A DNA stretch of 64,000 nt, from NCBI GenBank assembly GCA_034231615.1, contig CM067310.1, positions 2,958,510 to 3,022,509 of the forward strand, read 5' to 3'. The notes beneath the pieces are model-generated. The model had not been told where the DNA came from. It saw only the letters and a list, made by a program, of their open reading frames with translations, and did no database searches. The position numbers and the translations under genes were made by a program. Origin of the DNA: Meghimatium bilineatum. Lineage: Eukaryota > Mollusca > Gastropoda > Stylommatophora > Philomycidae. Below, piece after piece: positions 1 through 11,939 of this stretch; the stretch's first letter is position 1, and the number at the start of each line of letters is the position of its first letter.

Positions 1-12
1 ACTAAGACTTAC

Positions 13-99
13 TTTATAACGCATACAGGACTCGTCAAAACCCAGTCAGGGGCAATGAGTGTACCGGCACAGACATGGGTTGTATCCTGGTACGTCAGT
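13..99 (-). CDS. Serine-protease homologue exon 4 (TAAHC-equivalent exon with His replaced)
   Basis: Phase 2 in (A completes an Arg codon), phase 2 out, with a GTAAGTC donor at bases 12-6. It reads LTYQDTTHVC then AGTLIAPDWVLTSPVC. The block aligns with the S1 CGGTLI...WVLTAAHC box, and Val stands at the His57 position. The upstream TAG acceptor has a poor pyrimidine tract, so the exact 5' edge is slightly less sure. The remainder of the gene lies outside the window. Confidence 0.75.
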
Positions 100-3000
100 C
101 TATTTGCTGGATCCAATTTGGACCTACAACGTTATATACATTATATTAGATTATATACATTTCTAAAGAAATTCAACAACGATTAAATTCACCAACTACT
201 AAATTCACATAAATTCATCTACTACTAAATTCACATAAATTCACCAACTACTAAATTCATATAAATTCATCAACTACTAAATTCATATAAATTCACCAAC
301 GATTAAATTCACATAAATTCACCAACTACTAAATTCACATAAATTCACCAACTACTAAATTCATATAAATTCACCAACTACTAAATTCATATAAATTCAC
401 CAACGACTAAATTCATATAAATTTACCAACGATTAAATTCATATAAATTCATCTACTACTAAATTCACCAACTACTAAATTCATATAAATTCACCAACTA
501 CTAAATTCATATAAATTTACCAACGATTAAATTCATATAAATTCACCAACTACTAAATTCACCAACTACTAAATTCATATAAATTCACCAACTACTAAAT
601 TCATATAAATTCACCAACGATTAAATTCATATAAATTCACCTACTACTAAATTCACATAAATTCACCATCGACTAAATTCACATACATTCACCAACGATT
701 AAATTCACAGAGATAATATTGTAATCATTGAATTGTTCCACCGCATATAACATTGCTATTAAACGTGTGTTAAATTGATTTTCCCGTAACCATATAACCT
801 TTCAGTGTTGCGGAGGTGCCACTCTGGAAACATCAACACAAATATACCACCATGTCTCCTTGTTCTCAATTCCTTGCTTAAGTGTGTAGATTCTTAATTC
901 TGTCCATTCTTTAATATTATCAATAAATACTTTCTTTTAACCCCCTCATCGCTCTTGTTCTTTTTCTTCCTAAACTGTTCATTGAAAGATAGTTTTGGGA
1001 AGAGAATCATGCCTCATAATGTGGCCAAACCACACAAGTTTGTGACATGACACCACTGCCATGAGATGTTCTTGTCAAACAACACAAGTTTGTGACTTTT
1101 TCCCACTGCCATGAGATGTTCTTGTCAAACCACACAAACTTGTGACATTTCACCACTGCTATGAGATGTTCTTGTCAAACCACACAAACTTGTGACATTT
1201 CAACACTGCCATGAGATGTTCTTGTCAAACCCCACAAGTTTGTGACATTTCACCACTGCCATGAGATGTTCTTGTCAAACCACACAAGTTTGTGACATTT
1301 CGCCACTGCCATGAGATGTTCTTGTCAAACAACACAAGTTTGTGACATTTCGCCACTGTCATGAGATGTTCTTGTCAAACCACACACGCTTGTGACATTT
1401 CAACACTGCCATGAGATGTTCTTGTCAAACAACACAAGTTTGTGACATTTCGCCACTGCCATGAGATGTTCTTGTCAAACCACACAAGTTTGTGACATTT
1501 CGCCACTGTCATGAGATGTTCTTGTTGATGAAATGTAACTTCTGTTTCACATCTGCCATCATTTGTGACTATGTGTCCAAATATTTGATAATGTTTTACT
1601 TGTTGTAGTTTCTCTCCATGTATGTTTATGTTTAGCTCTTGTTCCTCTGTGTCTTTGATGATTATCATGTTTTTTGTTGTTGTGGATATTTGTTGTCCAT
1701 ATTCATTAATTGATTTATTGACTTGATTTATTAGTCTTTGTAGTTCATGTTCACTTTCTGCTAAAAGAACAGTGCCTTTTGCATATCTCAGGTTGTTTAC
1801 TATTTTCCCAAAGATCTTGAGTCCTGTCATTCCTTCTATCTGTTTAAAGATATTTTCTGCGTAGATATTAAATAGGCTTGGTGATAAAATACATCCTTGT
1901 CTTACCCCTTTTCTTATTTCTATATATGGTGAGTATAGGTAGCTATTTCTTGAAGACATTTGATAAATATTTCATGTTGGACTCTGTCAAAGGCCTTGCT
2001 GTAGTCTATGAAGCAAATATAGATACTTTTTTGGACTTCTATATATTTATCTATCACTAGTCGGATACTCAGTATAGTTTCTCTGGTTCCTTTGTTTTTC
2101 CTAAAACCGAATTGTTCTTCACCGACCTCCATGTCTATCTTGTTCTTAATTCTTTCATGTATTATCTTGAGAAGTATTTTAGTTAGATGGCTCATTAGAC
2201 TTATTGTTCTATATTCTGTACAGTCCACAGCCCTGGGCTTCCTAGGTAGTGGTATGAATATTGATGATGTTAGGTCTTTAGGTATGTGGCCTGTTTCACA
2301 TATGTCATTGCAAAGTTCTGTGATAGTATCCACACCAAAATCATTTAGATTTTTTATTATGTCTGCTGTTATGTTGTCAGAGCCTTTTGACCTTTCCACA
2401 TTTTATTGATTTTATTGCATGTTCTACTTCTGCTTTCAGTATTGCTGGTCCACCATTGTTGTGTATTGTTGGTTTTTTGTTCCGTTGATCATTCTCACGT
2501 TCTTTCCAGGCTTAGGTTGCCGCACGTGTGGGTATATAGGCATATATATATAATAAATTTATAAAATAAATTTCAATCACAACTTATCAAATCGAACTCT
2601 GTTACATAAACATACCTCAGAGATAAACACTGTTACATAAACATATCTCAGATATATCAAATTAAACACTGTTACATAAACATACCTCAGAGATACGATA
2701 AAGGGCCAGTCACACGGACCAGTAAGTGTACCATCTAATATTCTGGACGATGGCTCCATGCTACCAAGTCCACAAGTCAGTGGAGGTGTCACTACAATAC
2801 CGTCCGGGTTTTTTACTGTCCCTTTTGGAGTAGATATTTATTGTAGCCATTAATGAATTTATATTGTCTTGAAAATTATATATATATATTTTATGAATGT
2901 TATAAAACTTGCAAGATGATACTTTTTGTTTATGTATTCTGCATGTATTTAACTTTGTCAAAAAATATTTTTCTCTCTTAAAAAAAAGTATGTAAATGAA

Positions 3001-6000
3001 AAATATCTGCGTTTTTACAAGGAATAATGCTCTTATTTTGTTTCACTTTAGCTAGTTTTCTGAAATGAAATATTCAGTATTGATACCACTTTAGTTAATT
3101 TATGCATTAAATGTTTGTAAAAAATATGCTCATTTCTTTCCAAAAATCATATTATATAGAAAAGGGTTATGAATGAACAAACATGTGTTGAAATGAAAAA
3201 AACATTTGTACGAAATTAGCAAACATTGGTTAGAAATGTTAGAAATGAACAAAGATTTGTTAGAAATGAACAATATGTGTTAAAAAAGTCAGAAATGAAA
3301 AAAAAACATTTGTAAGAAATTAGCAAACATTTATTAGAAATGAACAAATATGTGTTAGAAATGTTAGAAATGAACAAATATTTGTTAGAAATATTAGAAA
3401 TGAACAAATATTTGTTAGAAATGTTAGAAACGAACACATATTTGTTAGAAATGAACAAACATGTGAAAAAAACATCATCATCATCGCAGTCATTATACCA
3501 AACTTCACTTACCATTAGGGTAATACGGAAGGAGAGACCGGACTGTTTACTCTCATCTCCAGACCTACTACATTACTGCCAGGTCCGTAGATAAAGGGGA
3601 AGATGTTTAATATACCCCTCCCTTTCAACATCATTAAGTGCCGTCTCCGCAACGAAGGTTGGCTGCAACGGATCTCCAACATCCCCTGTTTGTTGTCTAG
3701 GTGGTGCATTCTGCTAGACTGTAACCTGTCCATCGTGTGATGTTACTCTCCCATTTGTATCTCTGCCTACCTCTTGCTTTACCTTCAAGTAAGGTCTTTA
3801 ATAAGGTCTTTTAAAATTTGGTCTTTTAATGTGACCCAAGTATTTTATTTGCCTGATCTTTATTTCTCTTAGTAATTCTTTCTTCATATTAAGTGTCTTT
3901 AGCACCTCTTTATTTGTTTTCTTCTCTTTCCATGATGTTCTCCCTATTCTTCTATATACCCACATCTCAAAGGCATCAATTCTGTCTTCTAATTGTTTAT
4001 TTATTGTCCATGTTTCTGAACCATACATTAATATATAATAGTTGTAGCATTTTATAATTCTCATTTTTAACTTGTTTGTAATTTGTTTAGATGTTAATAT
4101 TTTCCTCATGTCATTGACAGTACTTTTAGCTATTCCTATTATCCTTTTAACTTCCTCCCATTAGCAAATCGGAATATGGAATTTAGCACTAGAAACATGG
4201 CCAAAAGGTGGGTAAAAATTTAGCACTAGAAACATGGCTAAAAGGTGGGTAAAAATTTAGCACTAGAAACATGGCCAAAAGGTGGGTAAAAATTTAGCAC
4301 TAGAAACATGGCTAAAAGGTGGGTAATAATTTAGCACTAGAAACATGGCTAAAAGGTGGGTAAAAATTTAGCACTAGAAACATGGCTAAAAGGTGGGTAA
4401 TAATTTAGCACTAGAAACATGGCTAAAAGGTGGGTAAAAATTTAGCACTAGAAACATGGCCAAAAGGTGGGTAATAATTTAGCACTAGAAACATGGCTAA
4501 AAGGTGGGTAAAAATTTAGCACTAGAAACATGGCCAAAAGGTGGGTAAAAATTTAGCACTAGAAACATGGCTAAAAGGTGGGTAATAATTTAGCACTAGA
4601 AACATGGCCAAAAGGTGGGTAATAATTTAGCACTAGAAACATGGCTAAAAGGTGGGTAAAAATTTAGCACTAGAAACATGGCCAAAAGGTGGGTAATAAT
4701 TTAGCACTAGAAACATGGCCAAAAGGTGGGTAAAAATTTAGCACTAGAAACATGGCTAAAAGGTGGGTAAAAATTTAGCACTAGAAACATGGCTAAAAGG
4801 TGGGTAATAATTTAGCACTAGAAACATGGCTAAAAGGTGGGTAAAAATTTAGCACTAGAAACATGGCTAAAAGGTGGGTAAAAATTTAGCACTAGAAACA
4901 TGGCTAAAAGGTGGGTAAAAATTTAGCACTAGAAACATGGCTAAAAGGTGGGTAAAAAGCTCCAAAAATATTCCTCCTGATTATTTAGAAATTTTCACCA
5001 AAAGAGTCATACAACTTTACATTTATTAAACAAGACGACCTGTCACCCTAATACGCGTCAGTAATTGTTGTTGAGGTAAATCCCCCCTCCCCACTTCCGT
5101 TAAGATATCATATCTACGGCCCTAGTTCTTGATCACATTGCAACAATCTTTCAGAGCCCAGATTGGCCTCATCATCCATCTGAAGACTCACAGACAATCA
5201 AACCAAACTTGACATTTCTTAATGCCATGCATATCATCGCTTGCGGAGGAGGAACAACATTATCATCACCACTATCATCATGACTAACCATCATCATCAA
5301 CATTTTGATGTGCCCTTACCTTGTGCGTTGTTAGCACAGCATTTCTTGTCCACTGTTATACATCCAACATAATTCCGGTAGGGGGCGTACTCAAATGTTC
5401 CCGAAGGGCATGGGTCCCTTAAGCCAACACATACTCCACCGTACTTGAGCCTTGAATCACAGACTGAAAAAAATTAGTGGAGAAATACAAGTATTTTTAA
5501 TCAATCCCAGTTAAAATATTCAATTTGTCGTCTGTGCTTCTAGTCGTCGTCTGCGGTGCTGGGATTAATTTGGCTATATTCCTATTTTCATTAATCTTTT
5601 TTTTTTAAGGGAAACATCCCTTAGTAAATCAGAAAATGACTTTTCATTCTAGAATTTAGCAATAATTTTTTTAGCTAATAAAAAAAAAAAAAAATGGTCA
5701 AATATCCCCACACCCTGATTTCAGAGAAAAAGGTCACCAATAATCTCATGGTAAGTATGGAATTGCACACGAAAATGGGGAAATATTTTCTTTTTAAGTC
5801 AGATACGCTTTTCTTGCTGAAGACATATCTCAAGCCCTGGCCTTATTTAGATGTATTATATAGTCTGGGATTATCTGGTTGGTTTTTTTTCATAACAATC
5901 TGACGTGATCTCTAATATATAGGTGGTAACATTTGTCACTATTTCAACCATATACAGATGGCATATTCTTTCTAGAACCTGTTCTTCTTTATTATCCCCA

Positions 6001-9000
6001 TACATTTGTGTTTTCGGCTATAGCATTTAAATGCTTGTATGGCGTATATGACGGGACGACAGAAAAACCGCATGTAGATTCTTCTTCTTCTTCTTTCGTT
6101 CACTTGAAACATGTCTATATCTGTAATTCTGTCTCCTTAATAAAACTCACTGTCTTTTGTAGGTCATACAGTGTCCCATAGAGTTTTGATTCCAGTGTTG
6201 TTTCCTCTGGCCAATATGTCTGCCTCAGCGTTTCATGCTCAGAACACTATTGAAGTATATGTTTGGCACTCTGTGCTGCCTGTCCACATGTACACATGGC
6301 CGTGTTGCCAATCTTGAACTTTGTATACATGTGACTGCGGAGTCGGTTGTAGATAAAGAGTTTATTATAGCAATAATAATTCTGAATTTAATAGAATGGG
6401 GGTCTCTCGCGGTGTGGGTGAGTCATTCGCTTTGTGATTAAGGTGTTGTGGGTTTGTATCCGGCTAAAAAAGCCTTTTTATGTTGTATATTTTCTAGGTG
6501 ATCCCTGGCGATTATCAATTGAAGCTACGGAGTTACGTGCTGTTAGTGGTACTCTGGACTGGTGGTGTGCGACTGCGCTAAGAGGGACCAGGTATATAAG
6601 AGTTAACCATCGAAGCCGTAGATATGCTTCTGAAAAGTGGGAGGTGGGATGAGTTGCCTAAAAAATAAATGGTCATTTCCTACTTTTCGTGCAATTCTTT
6701 TTTAAGGAAAATTATTTTCTTATTTTTATGCAATTTTTTTTCGCGAGATTCTGGTGACTTTTTTAAGGAAAAACTATTAGGCGGGTTTCCTACTATTTGT
6801 ATTGCTTTCTCGTACAAAACTATTAGACGAGCTTCCTACTATTTGCATTGAATTTTCCTATAAAACTATTAGGCGGGTTTCATGCTATTTGTATTGAATT
6901 TTCCTATAAAACTATTAGACGAGTTTCCTACTATTTGTATTGAATTTTCCTATAAAACTATTAGACAAGTTTACTACTATTTGTATTGAATTTTCCTATA
7001 AAATTATTAGGCGGATTTCCTACTATTTGTATTGAATTTTCCTATAAAACTATTAGGCGGATTTCCTACTATTTGTATTGAATTTTCCTATAAAACTATT
7101 AGGCGGATTTCCTACTATTTGTATTGAATTTTCCTATAAAACTATTAAGCAGGTTTCATGCTATTTGTATTGATTTCTCGTACTAAATGTTATATTCTGA
7201 TTTCCTAAGAGTTTATGGAGTTTGAACCATCCCTCTCTCTTATCTACCGGCATGGCAACCATATTTACAATGAAGTTAATCTTCTATGTCTTTTCAAACC
7301 CTTGTGATATATCGGACTTAAATATAATGCATTGACTCACTGTATGTTTACACAAGCAGTCAGTATTACTACAGGAGGCAGTAGTTTAGAGCGGTGTTAC
7401 CACTGATGATTTATAAATAATCCCACATCACCCCGTAAAAAACACTCAGATAACCCCAGAATATATGATCCAATAGAAATAAGGTAATAAGGTCAGGTCA
7501 GTTGGTAATATACCTTTTAAAAGAAATGTGTCCATTTTCGGGAGCAATGAAATCGTTTTCATGAAACGTGGGGTGACCTTTTTCTTGGAAATCGGAAAAA
7601 TACCCTTTTTACAAAATACCTAGGTTTTTCTTTAAAATGTCCAGATTTGGGAAAAATTGGTTAAAATTAACTCCAGAAGACGGCCAAAAACGCCAGATCT
7701 AATTTAATAAAAAAAAAAAATGTGGCAACGCTAGTTTAAAGGTACACCAAATAGGCATATTTGAAAGCAAATTAAGTCTAACACGAATTTCAAACGTAAA
7801 ACACCTCAATGTTCTCGCTTGCCGTCTGTTTGCGCATACGATCACAGTGTTTACTCTGTGAGGTAACTGCAAACGAAAACTCAACAAAGGCGAAACAGAT
7901 TTTAGAAACATGTTCTGAAGTCGGGTGCTCTGACACACCCCGTGTGTACAGACCGTGTCCAAGGGTATGTTGATATTTGCTTGAGATCGTGTGTAGTCAG
8001 GCGTGATCACGCAGAAGTATCCGTCACACGTTCCAGGTATAAATTTATTCCTTTCCTGCGACTAAACCGTTCTTGTGAATTATCATCATCATTAATTGCC
8101 GTCTCCGCAACGAAGTTTGGCTGCAAGAAACATGTTCTTTAAGAAATATTAAGAGACACGACGGCATGAAGAGAGTGTTAATGGAGGGGATGATAGAAGG
8201 CAACAGGGGTAAAGGCCGACCAAGACGCCGTTGGACAAAAGACATTCAATAATGCCTGTGCATGTCACTAGAAGATGCAGAGCAACTTGCTCAAGACCGC
8301 GGAGAATTCAAGAGATCCATAGGAAAGACTACTTTCTGGAAAGAATATGTCACTTGATGATGAATTTCGTCTGTAACATTTGTTTTCAAAAGTCTATATT
8401 CTTCTTTCCATTTCTGCTGTAATTGTCCAACTCTCGCATCCGTATATAAGAATATGTATTATTATAAATTTATATAGTTTTATAATTTATATAGTTTTAT
8501 AATTTATATAGTTGTATAATTTATATAGTTTTATAATTTATATAGTTTTATAATTTATATAGTTTTATAATTTATATAGTTTTATAATTTATATAGTTTT
8601 ATAATTTATATAGTTTTATTTTCTCGGCTGTACTTATTCTATTCTGCTATATGGTCTTTACTCTAGACATTGCAGCACAGGCTATTTCAAGTCTTATTTA
8701 ACACTATTATATGCACTGCAATCTGAGTTCACAAAATATCAAATCACAAGCTATCGCATCCACGCTTTAATCCACGATTCCTAATAGCAATAAACAAATT
8801 ATTTCGTCACACCTTTGATCGTGCGAGTTTAACAACAGACATCTAGATACATGGACAAAAAAACGCATCACAATTAAAGGGTATTTCCTTCTGAATTTCT
8901 GCTATTGATCCAATTCTCACTAGGAGGTCTCTACTAGTCTTAGGGACAACATTCTACTAGTCTGAGGGACAGCATTCTACTAGTCTGAGGGACAACATTC

Positions 9001-11939
9001 TACTAGTCTTAGGGACAACATTCTACTAGTCTTAGGGACAACATTCTACTAGTCTTAGGGACAACATTCTAATAGTCTTAGGGACAACATTATACTAGTC
9101 TTAGGGACAACATTCTAATAGTCTGAGGGACAACATTCTACTAGTCTGAGGGACACCATTCTACTAGTCTTAGGGACAACATTCTACTAGTCTTAGGGAC
9201 AACATTCTACTAGTCTTAGGGACAACATTCTACTAGTCTTAGGGACAACATTCTACTAGTCTGAGGGACAGCATTCTACTAGTCTGAGGGACAACATTCT
9301 ACTAGTCTTAGGGACAACATTCTACTAGTCTTAGGGACAACATTCTACTAGTCTTAGGGACAACATTCTAATAGTCTTAGGGACAAGATTCTACTAGTCT
9401 TAGGGACAACATTCTAATAGTCTGAGGGACAACATTCTACTAGTCTGAGGGACACCATTCTACTAGTCTTAGGGACAACATTCTACTAGTCTTAGGGACA
9501 ACATTCTACTAGTCTTAGGGACAACATTCTACTAGTCTTAGGGACAACATTCTACTAGTCTTAGGGACAACATTCTACTAGTCTGAGGGACAACATTCTA
9601 ATAGTCTGAGGGACAACATTCTAATAGTCTGAGGGACAACATTCTACTAGTCTTAGGGACAACATTCTACTAGTCTTAGGGACAACATTCTACTAGTCTT
9701 AGGGACAACATTCTAATAGTCTGAGGGACAACATTCTACTAGTCTGAGGGACACCATTCTACTAGTCTTAGGGACAACATTCTACTAGTCTTAGGGACAC
9801 CATTCTACTAGTCTTAGGGACAACATTCTACTAGTCTTAGGGACAACATTCTACTAGTCTGAGGGACAACATTCTACTAGTCTGAGGGACAACATTCTAA
9901 TAGTCTGAGGGACAACATTCTAATAGTCTGAGGGACAACATTCTAATAGTCTGAGGGACAACATTCTAATAGTCTGAGGGACAACATTCTAATAGTCTGA
10001 GGGACAACATTCTAATAGTCTGAGGGACAACATTCTAATAGTCTGAGGGACAACATTCTAATAGTCTGAGGGACAACATTCTAATAGTCTGAGGGACAAC
10101 ATTCTAATAGTCTGAGGGACAGCATTCTAATAGTCTGAGGGACAACATTCTACTAGTCTTAGGGACAACATTCTACTAGTCTTAGGGACAACATTCTACT
10201 AGTCTTAGGGACAACATTCTAATAGTCTTAGGGACAACATTCTACTAGTCTTAGGGACAACATTCTAATAGTCTGAGAGACAACATTCTACTAGTCTGAG
10301 GGACGCCATTCTACTAGTCTTAGGGACAACATTCTACTAGTCTTAGGGACAACATTCTACTAGTCTTAGGGACAACATTCTACTAGTCTTAGGGACAACA
10401 TTCTACTAGTCTGAGGGACAACATTCTACTAGTCTGAGGGACAACATTCTAATAGTCTGAGGGACAACATTCTAATAGTCTGAGGGACAACATTCTACTA
10501 GTCTTAGGGACAACATTCTACTAGTCTTAGGGACAACATTCTACTAGTCTTAGGGACAACATTCTAATAGTCTGAGGGACAACATTCTACTAGTCTGAGG
10601 GACACCATTCTACTAGTCTTAGGGACAACATTCTACTAGTCTTAGGGACAACATTCTACTAGTCTTAGGGACAACATTCTACTAGTCTTAGGGACAACAT
10701 TCTTCTAGTCTTAGGGACAACATTCTACTAGTCTGAGGGACAACATTCTACTAGTCTGAGGGACAACATTCTAATAGTCTGAGGGACAACATTCTAATAG
10801 TCTGAGGGACAACATTCTAATAGTCTGAGGGACAACATTCTAATAGTCTGAGGGACAACATTCTAATAGTCTGAGGGACAACATTCTAATAGTCTGAGGG
10901 ACAACATTCTAATAGTCTGAGGGACAACATTCTAATAGTCTGTGGGACAACATTCTAATAGTCTGAGGGACAACATTCTACTAGTCTGAGGGACAACATT
11001 CTAATAGTCTGAGGGACAACATTCTAATAGTCTGAGGGACAACATTCTAATAGTCTGAGGGACAACATTCTACTGTATGAAGGACATCATTCTACAAGTT
11101 AGAAAACAAGTACTTCTGCAAGATATATTTTCTCTTTGACCACATACAGTGTTATTTCTATTGATGTATCCAACCTTGTCGTACTTTTCTTTGACTGGTG
11201 ACGTAAAGTGAACAATTATTCGTTACCAAATAGAGGGTCAACAACCAAAACGAGTGACGTGAGATCAGCACGCATAACTATTCTTTAGAAGGACTCGGCA
11301 AATATTGTACGTGAAATCCCGACTATTTTTGGTAAGTCGACTCTTTCTGTGACGTTTTACAAGCCCGTTAGGTATCCTTTTGTATATCTAGATGAAAATG
11401 AGTGAACACTTGTTTAGAACTAACTGAGACTTGGTGAGATAGTGTTTGACTGAATTTTTGATTTTGAAAAAAGCAGTGAAAAAAACACTGCCTTTGATCA
11501 CAGCAAGTCTGCAAGGACCAAGCAATGAAGGACTATCACAAAACCCAACTAACAGATAGGGACAGTCCGATCGAACAATCCTGAATTTGGACCACGGACA
11601 TGAAATGCTTGTCCACTTCCGCAGTTACAAGATAACAAGTGAGTGAAAAGTGAGTGAAAAGTAGACCAGTGAGTTAGAAATATGTAAGTAAACAAGTGTG
11701 AATTAGGTAAGTAGAAAATTGAGTGAGGAATAAACACATAGATTTAAATAGACATGAAGTATGACATATGCATAGAAGTGTTTAGTCGTACAGTATTGAG
11801 AGTATATACCAGCAAAAGAATGAAAGTGTTGTTGAAGTAAGAACGTCTGGTACTTACTTGGTGTCTGAAACATTGCCTGTCCAATCATACATGCTAGGAC
11901 AACCAATGTGACGATACTTGTGCAGTACATGTTGCTCAT
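13..11939 (-). CDS. Clip-like serine-protease homologue (pseudoprotease), N-terminal part, spliced
   Basis: Four exons join in phase: 11858-11939, 5320-5463, 2686-2821 and 13-99; the gene continues past base 1. About 150 residues are visible. Residues 1-22 form a signal peptide. Residues 29-70 carry six cysteines spaced C-x9-C-x6-C-x15-C-x6-CC, with GGVCVGLRDPC resembling the GxCVxLxxC core of arthropod clip domains. A linker with Cys92 leads to R102-ILDG, the usual trypsin-type activation cleavage. DWPFIVSLR and CAGTLIAPDWVLTSPVC follow, matching the WPWQVSLR and CGGTLI...WVLTAAHC blocks of S1 proteases. Cys131 and Cys147 are 16 apart, like chymotrypsin C42 and C58. The catalytic His57 position is Val146, so I infer an inactive, secreted serine-protease homologue. 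Family knowledge: such proteins act as cofactors in immune or coagulation cascades; that role is not shown here. A big-defensin-like knot is an alternative reading of the Cys module. Confidence 0.8.
175..708. repeat. Minisatellite, 26-bp unit
   Basis: AT-rich unit around TAAATTCATATAAATTCACC, about 20 variable copies, in the intron upstream of serine-protease homologue exon 4. Confidence 0.95.
780..2520 (-). mobile_element. Degraded RTE-like LINE, reverse transcriptase and C-terminus
   Basis: Minus-strand frames read SKGSDNITADIIKNL, EEQFGFRKNKGTRETI, the motif A-like block CFIDYSKAFDRVQHE and, after a frameshift, KGVRQGCILSPSLFNIYAE. The YADD catalytic box reads YAKG, so the copy is dead. 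The C-terminal KLVWFGHIMRHDSLPKTIFQ segment lies beyond an internal 50-bp tandem expansion (1022-1528). Confidence 0.9.
1022..1528. repeat. 50-bp tandem repeat inside a LINE ORF
   Basis: About ten copies of a 50-bp unit containing ATGAGATGTTCTTGTCAAAC. The unit is a piece of the LINE coding region (minus strand, VAKCHKLVWF), and single-copy LINE sequence lies on both sides. Confidence 0.93.
2577..2685. repeat. Short tandem repeat made from an exon-intron junction
   Basis: Two further copies of the 31-39 bp sequence around CTGAGGTATGTTTATG follow the donor of serine-protease homologue exon 3. Confidence 0.85.
2686..2821 (-). CDS. Serine-protease homologue exon 3 (linker, activation site, start of protease fold)
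   Basis: Encodes about 45 residues including TCGLGS, SSRILDGTL and PCDWPFIVSLR. The donor is CTGAG/GTATGT (phase 2). The acceptor (CCAAAAG/GG) has a weak pyrimidine tract, but it is the site that keeps phase 1 with the upstream exon. The donor is repeated three times in the next 110 bases (see findings). Confidence 0.78.
3205..3462. repeat. Minisatellite, about 15-30 bp unit
   Basis: Degenerate repeats of TTAGAAATGAACAAATATTT and shorter derivatives. Confidence 0.9.
3625..4160 (-). mobile_element. LINE 3' end
   Basis: The minus strand reads YGSETWTINKQLEDRIDAFE, MWVYRRIGRTSWKEKKTNKE and IKIRQIKYLGHIKR, the usual C-terminus of RT-encoding LINEs, followed by a 3' region with TTCGTTGCGGAGACGGCAC shared by several copies in the window. 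Confidence 0.88.
4172..4958. repeat. Minisatellite, 37-bp unit
   Basis: About 21 copies around TAGCACTAGAAACATGG, with two alternating variants (GCTAA/GCCAA and GGTAAAAA/GGTAATAA). Intron of the serine-protease homologue. Confidence 0.97.
4959..5319. other. Intron sequence, nothing recognised
   Basis: Non-repetitive intron ending in (CATCAT)n-like sequence at about 5260-5300. No ORF or element seen. Confidence 0.5.
5320..5463 (-). CDS. Serine-protease homologue exon 2 (clip-like six-cysteine module)
   Basis: The acceptor is TTTTTTCAG and the donor is G/GTAAGG; both edges are phase 1. The 48-residue module sits on one exon, as expected for a shuffled domain. Cysteines fall at residues 29, 39, 46, 62, 69 and 70 of the assembled protein, ending in an adjacent pair. 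GGVCVGLRDPC is the clip-like core. Confidence 0.8.
5464..6389. other. Intron sequence with A-tract
   Basis: A poly-A run at 5680-5693 and a TTC run near 6080. The short plus-strand ORFs here have no recognisable domain. Confidence 0.5.
6390..6620 (+). mobile_element. Possible decayed tRNA-derived SINE
   Basis: Has a B-box-like GGGTTTGTATCCGG with an A-box-like sequence about 50 bases upstream. The match is degenerate, so confidence is low. Confidence 0.3.
6768..7190. repeat. Minisatellite, about 46-bp unit
   Basis: About nine copies around TTTTCCTATAAAACTATTAG. Confidence 0.95.
7191..8084. other. Intron sequence, nothing recognised
   Basis: No repeats or convincing coding sequence. Contains a short A-run at about 7708. 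Confidence 0.45.
8085..8360 (+). mobile_element. LINE 3' end fragments
   Basis: 8088-8130 is the 3' terminus of the family seen at 3625-4160, in the other orientation on the same strand. From 8135 the plus strand reads RHDGMKRVLMEGMIEGNRGK then GRPRRRWTKDIQ, a LINE C-terminus. A stop follows, with more homology (LEDAEQLAQDRGEFK). Confidence 0.8.
8461..8618. repeat. Minisatellite, 17-bp unit
   Basis: About nine copies of ATAGTTTTATAATTTAT. Confidence 0.95.
8925..11077. repeat. Large minisatellite, 23-bp unit, with 299-bp higher-order structure
   Basis: About 93 copies of a 23-bp unit (CTAGTCTTAGGGACAACATT plus TCTA-type ends). Variants TTAGG/TGAGG, TACTAG/TAATAG and the rare GACACC are phased; GACACC-type marks at 9151, 9450, 9749, 10301 and 10600 are all multiples of 23 apart, mostly 299 (13 units). 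Within intron 1 of the serine-protease homologue. Confidence 0.97.
11100..11390 (+). repeat. Unclassified interspersed repeat R1, copy 1
   Basis: Shares GGCAAATATTGT, CTATTTTTGGTAA, TTTACAAG and TATCCTTTT in the same order and spacing with 57060-57350, and its last part with 25430-25560. No coding capacity seen. Confidence 0.65.
11391..11857. other. Intron sequence next to exon 1
   Basis: Two to three small GTGAGTGAAAAGT-like repeats near 11640; otherwise nothing recognised. Confidence 0.45.
11858..11939 (-). CDS. Serine-protease homologue exon 1 (signal peptide)
   Basis: Starts at the ATG at 11939 and encodes 27 codons plus one base, ending CCAA before a GTAAGTA donor (phase 1). The hydrophobic core TSIVTLVVLACMIG followed by GQA is a typical secretory signal. 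An in-frame ATG lies 19 codons upstream (11996), but starting there would bury the signal peptide, so the downstream start is preferred. The following intron is about 6.4 kb and contains a 2.15-kb minisatellite. Confidence 0.75.

Noticed and set aside
6395-6480. Possible tRNA gene
   Set aside because: A and B boxes are degenerate and no cloverleaf forms; kept only as a doubtful SINE.
8925-11077. Regular short repeats that could suggest a CRISPR array
   Set aside because: Eukaryotic context, units are contiguous with no unique spacers, and no cas genes.
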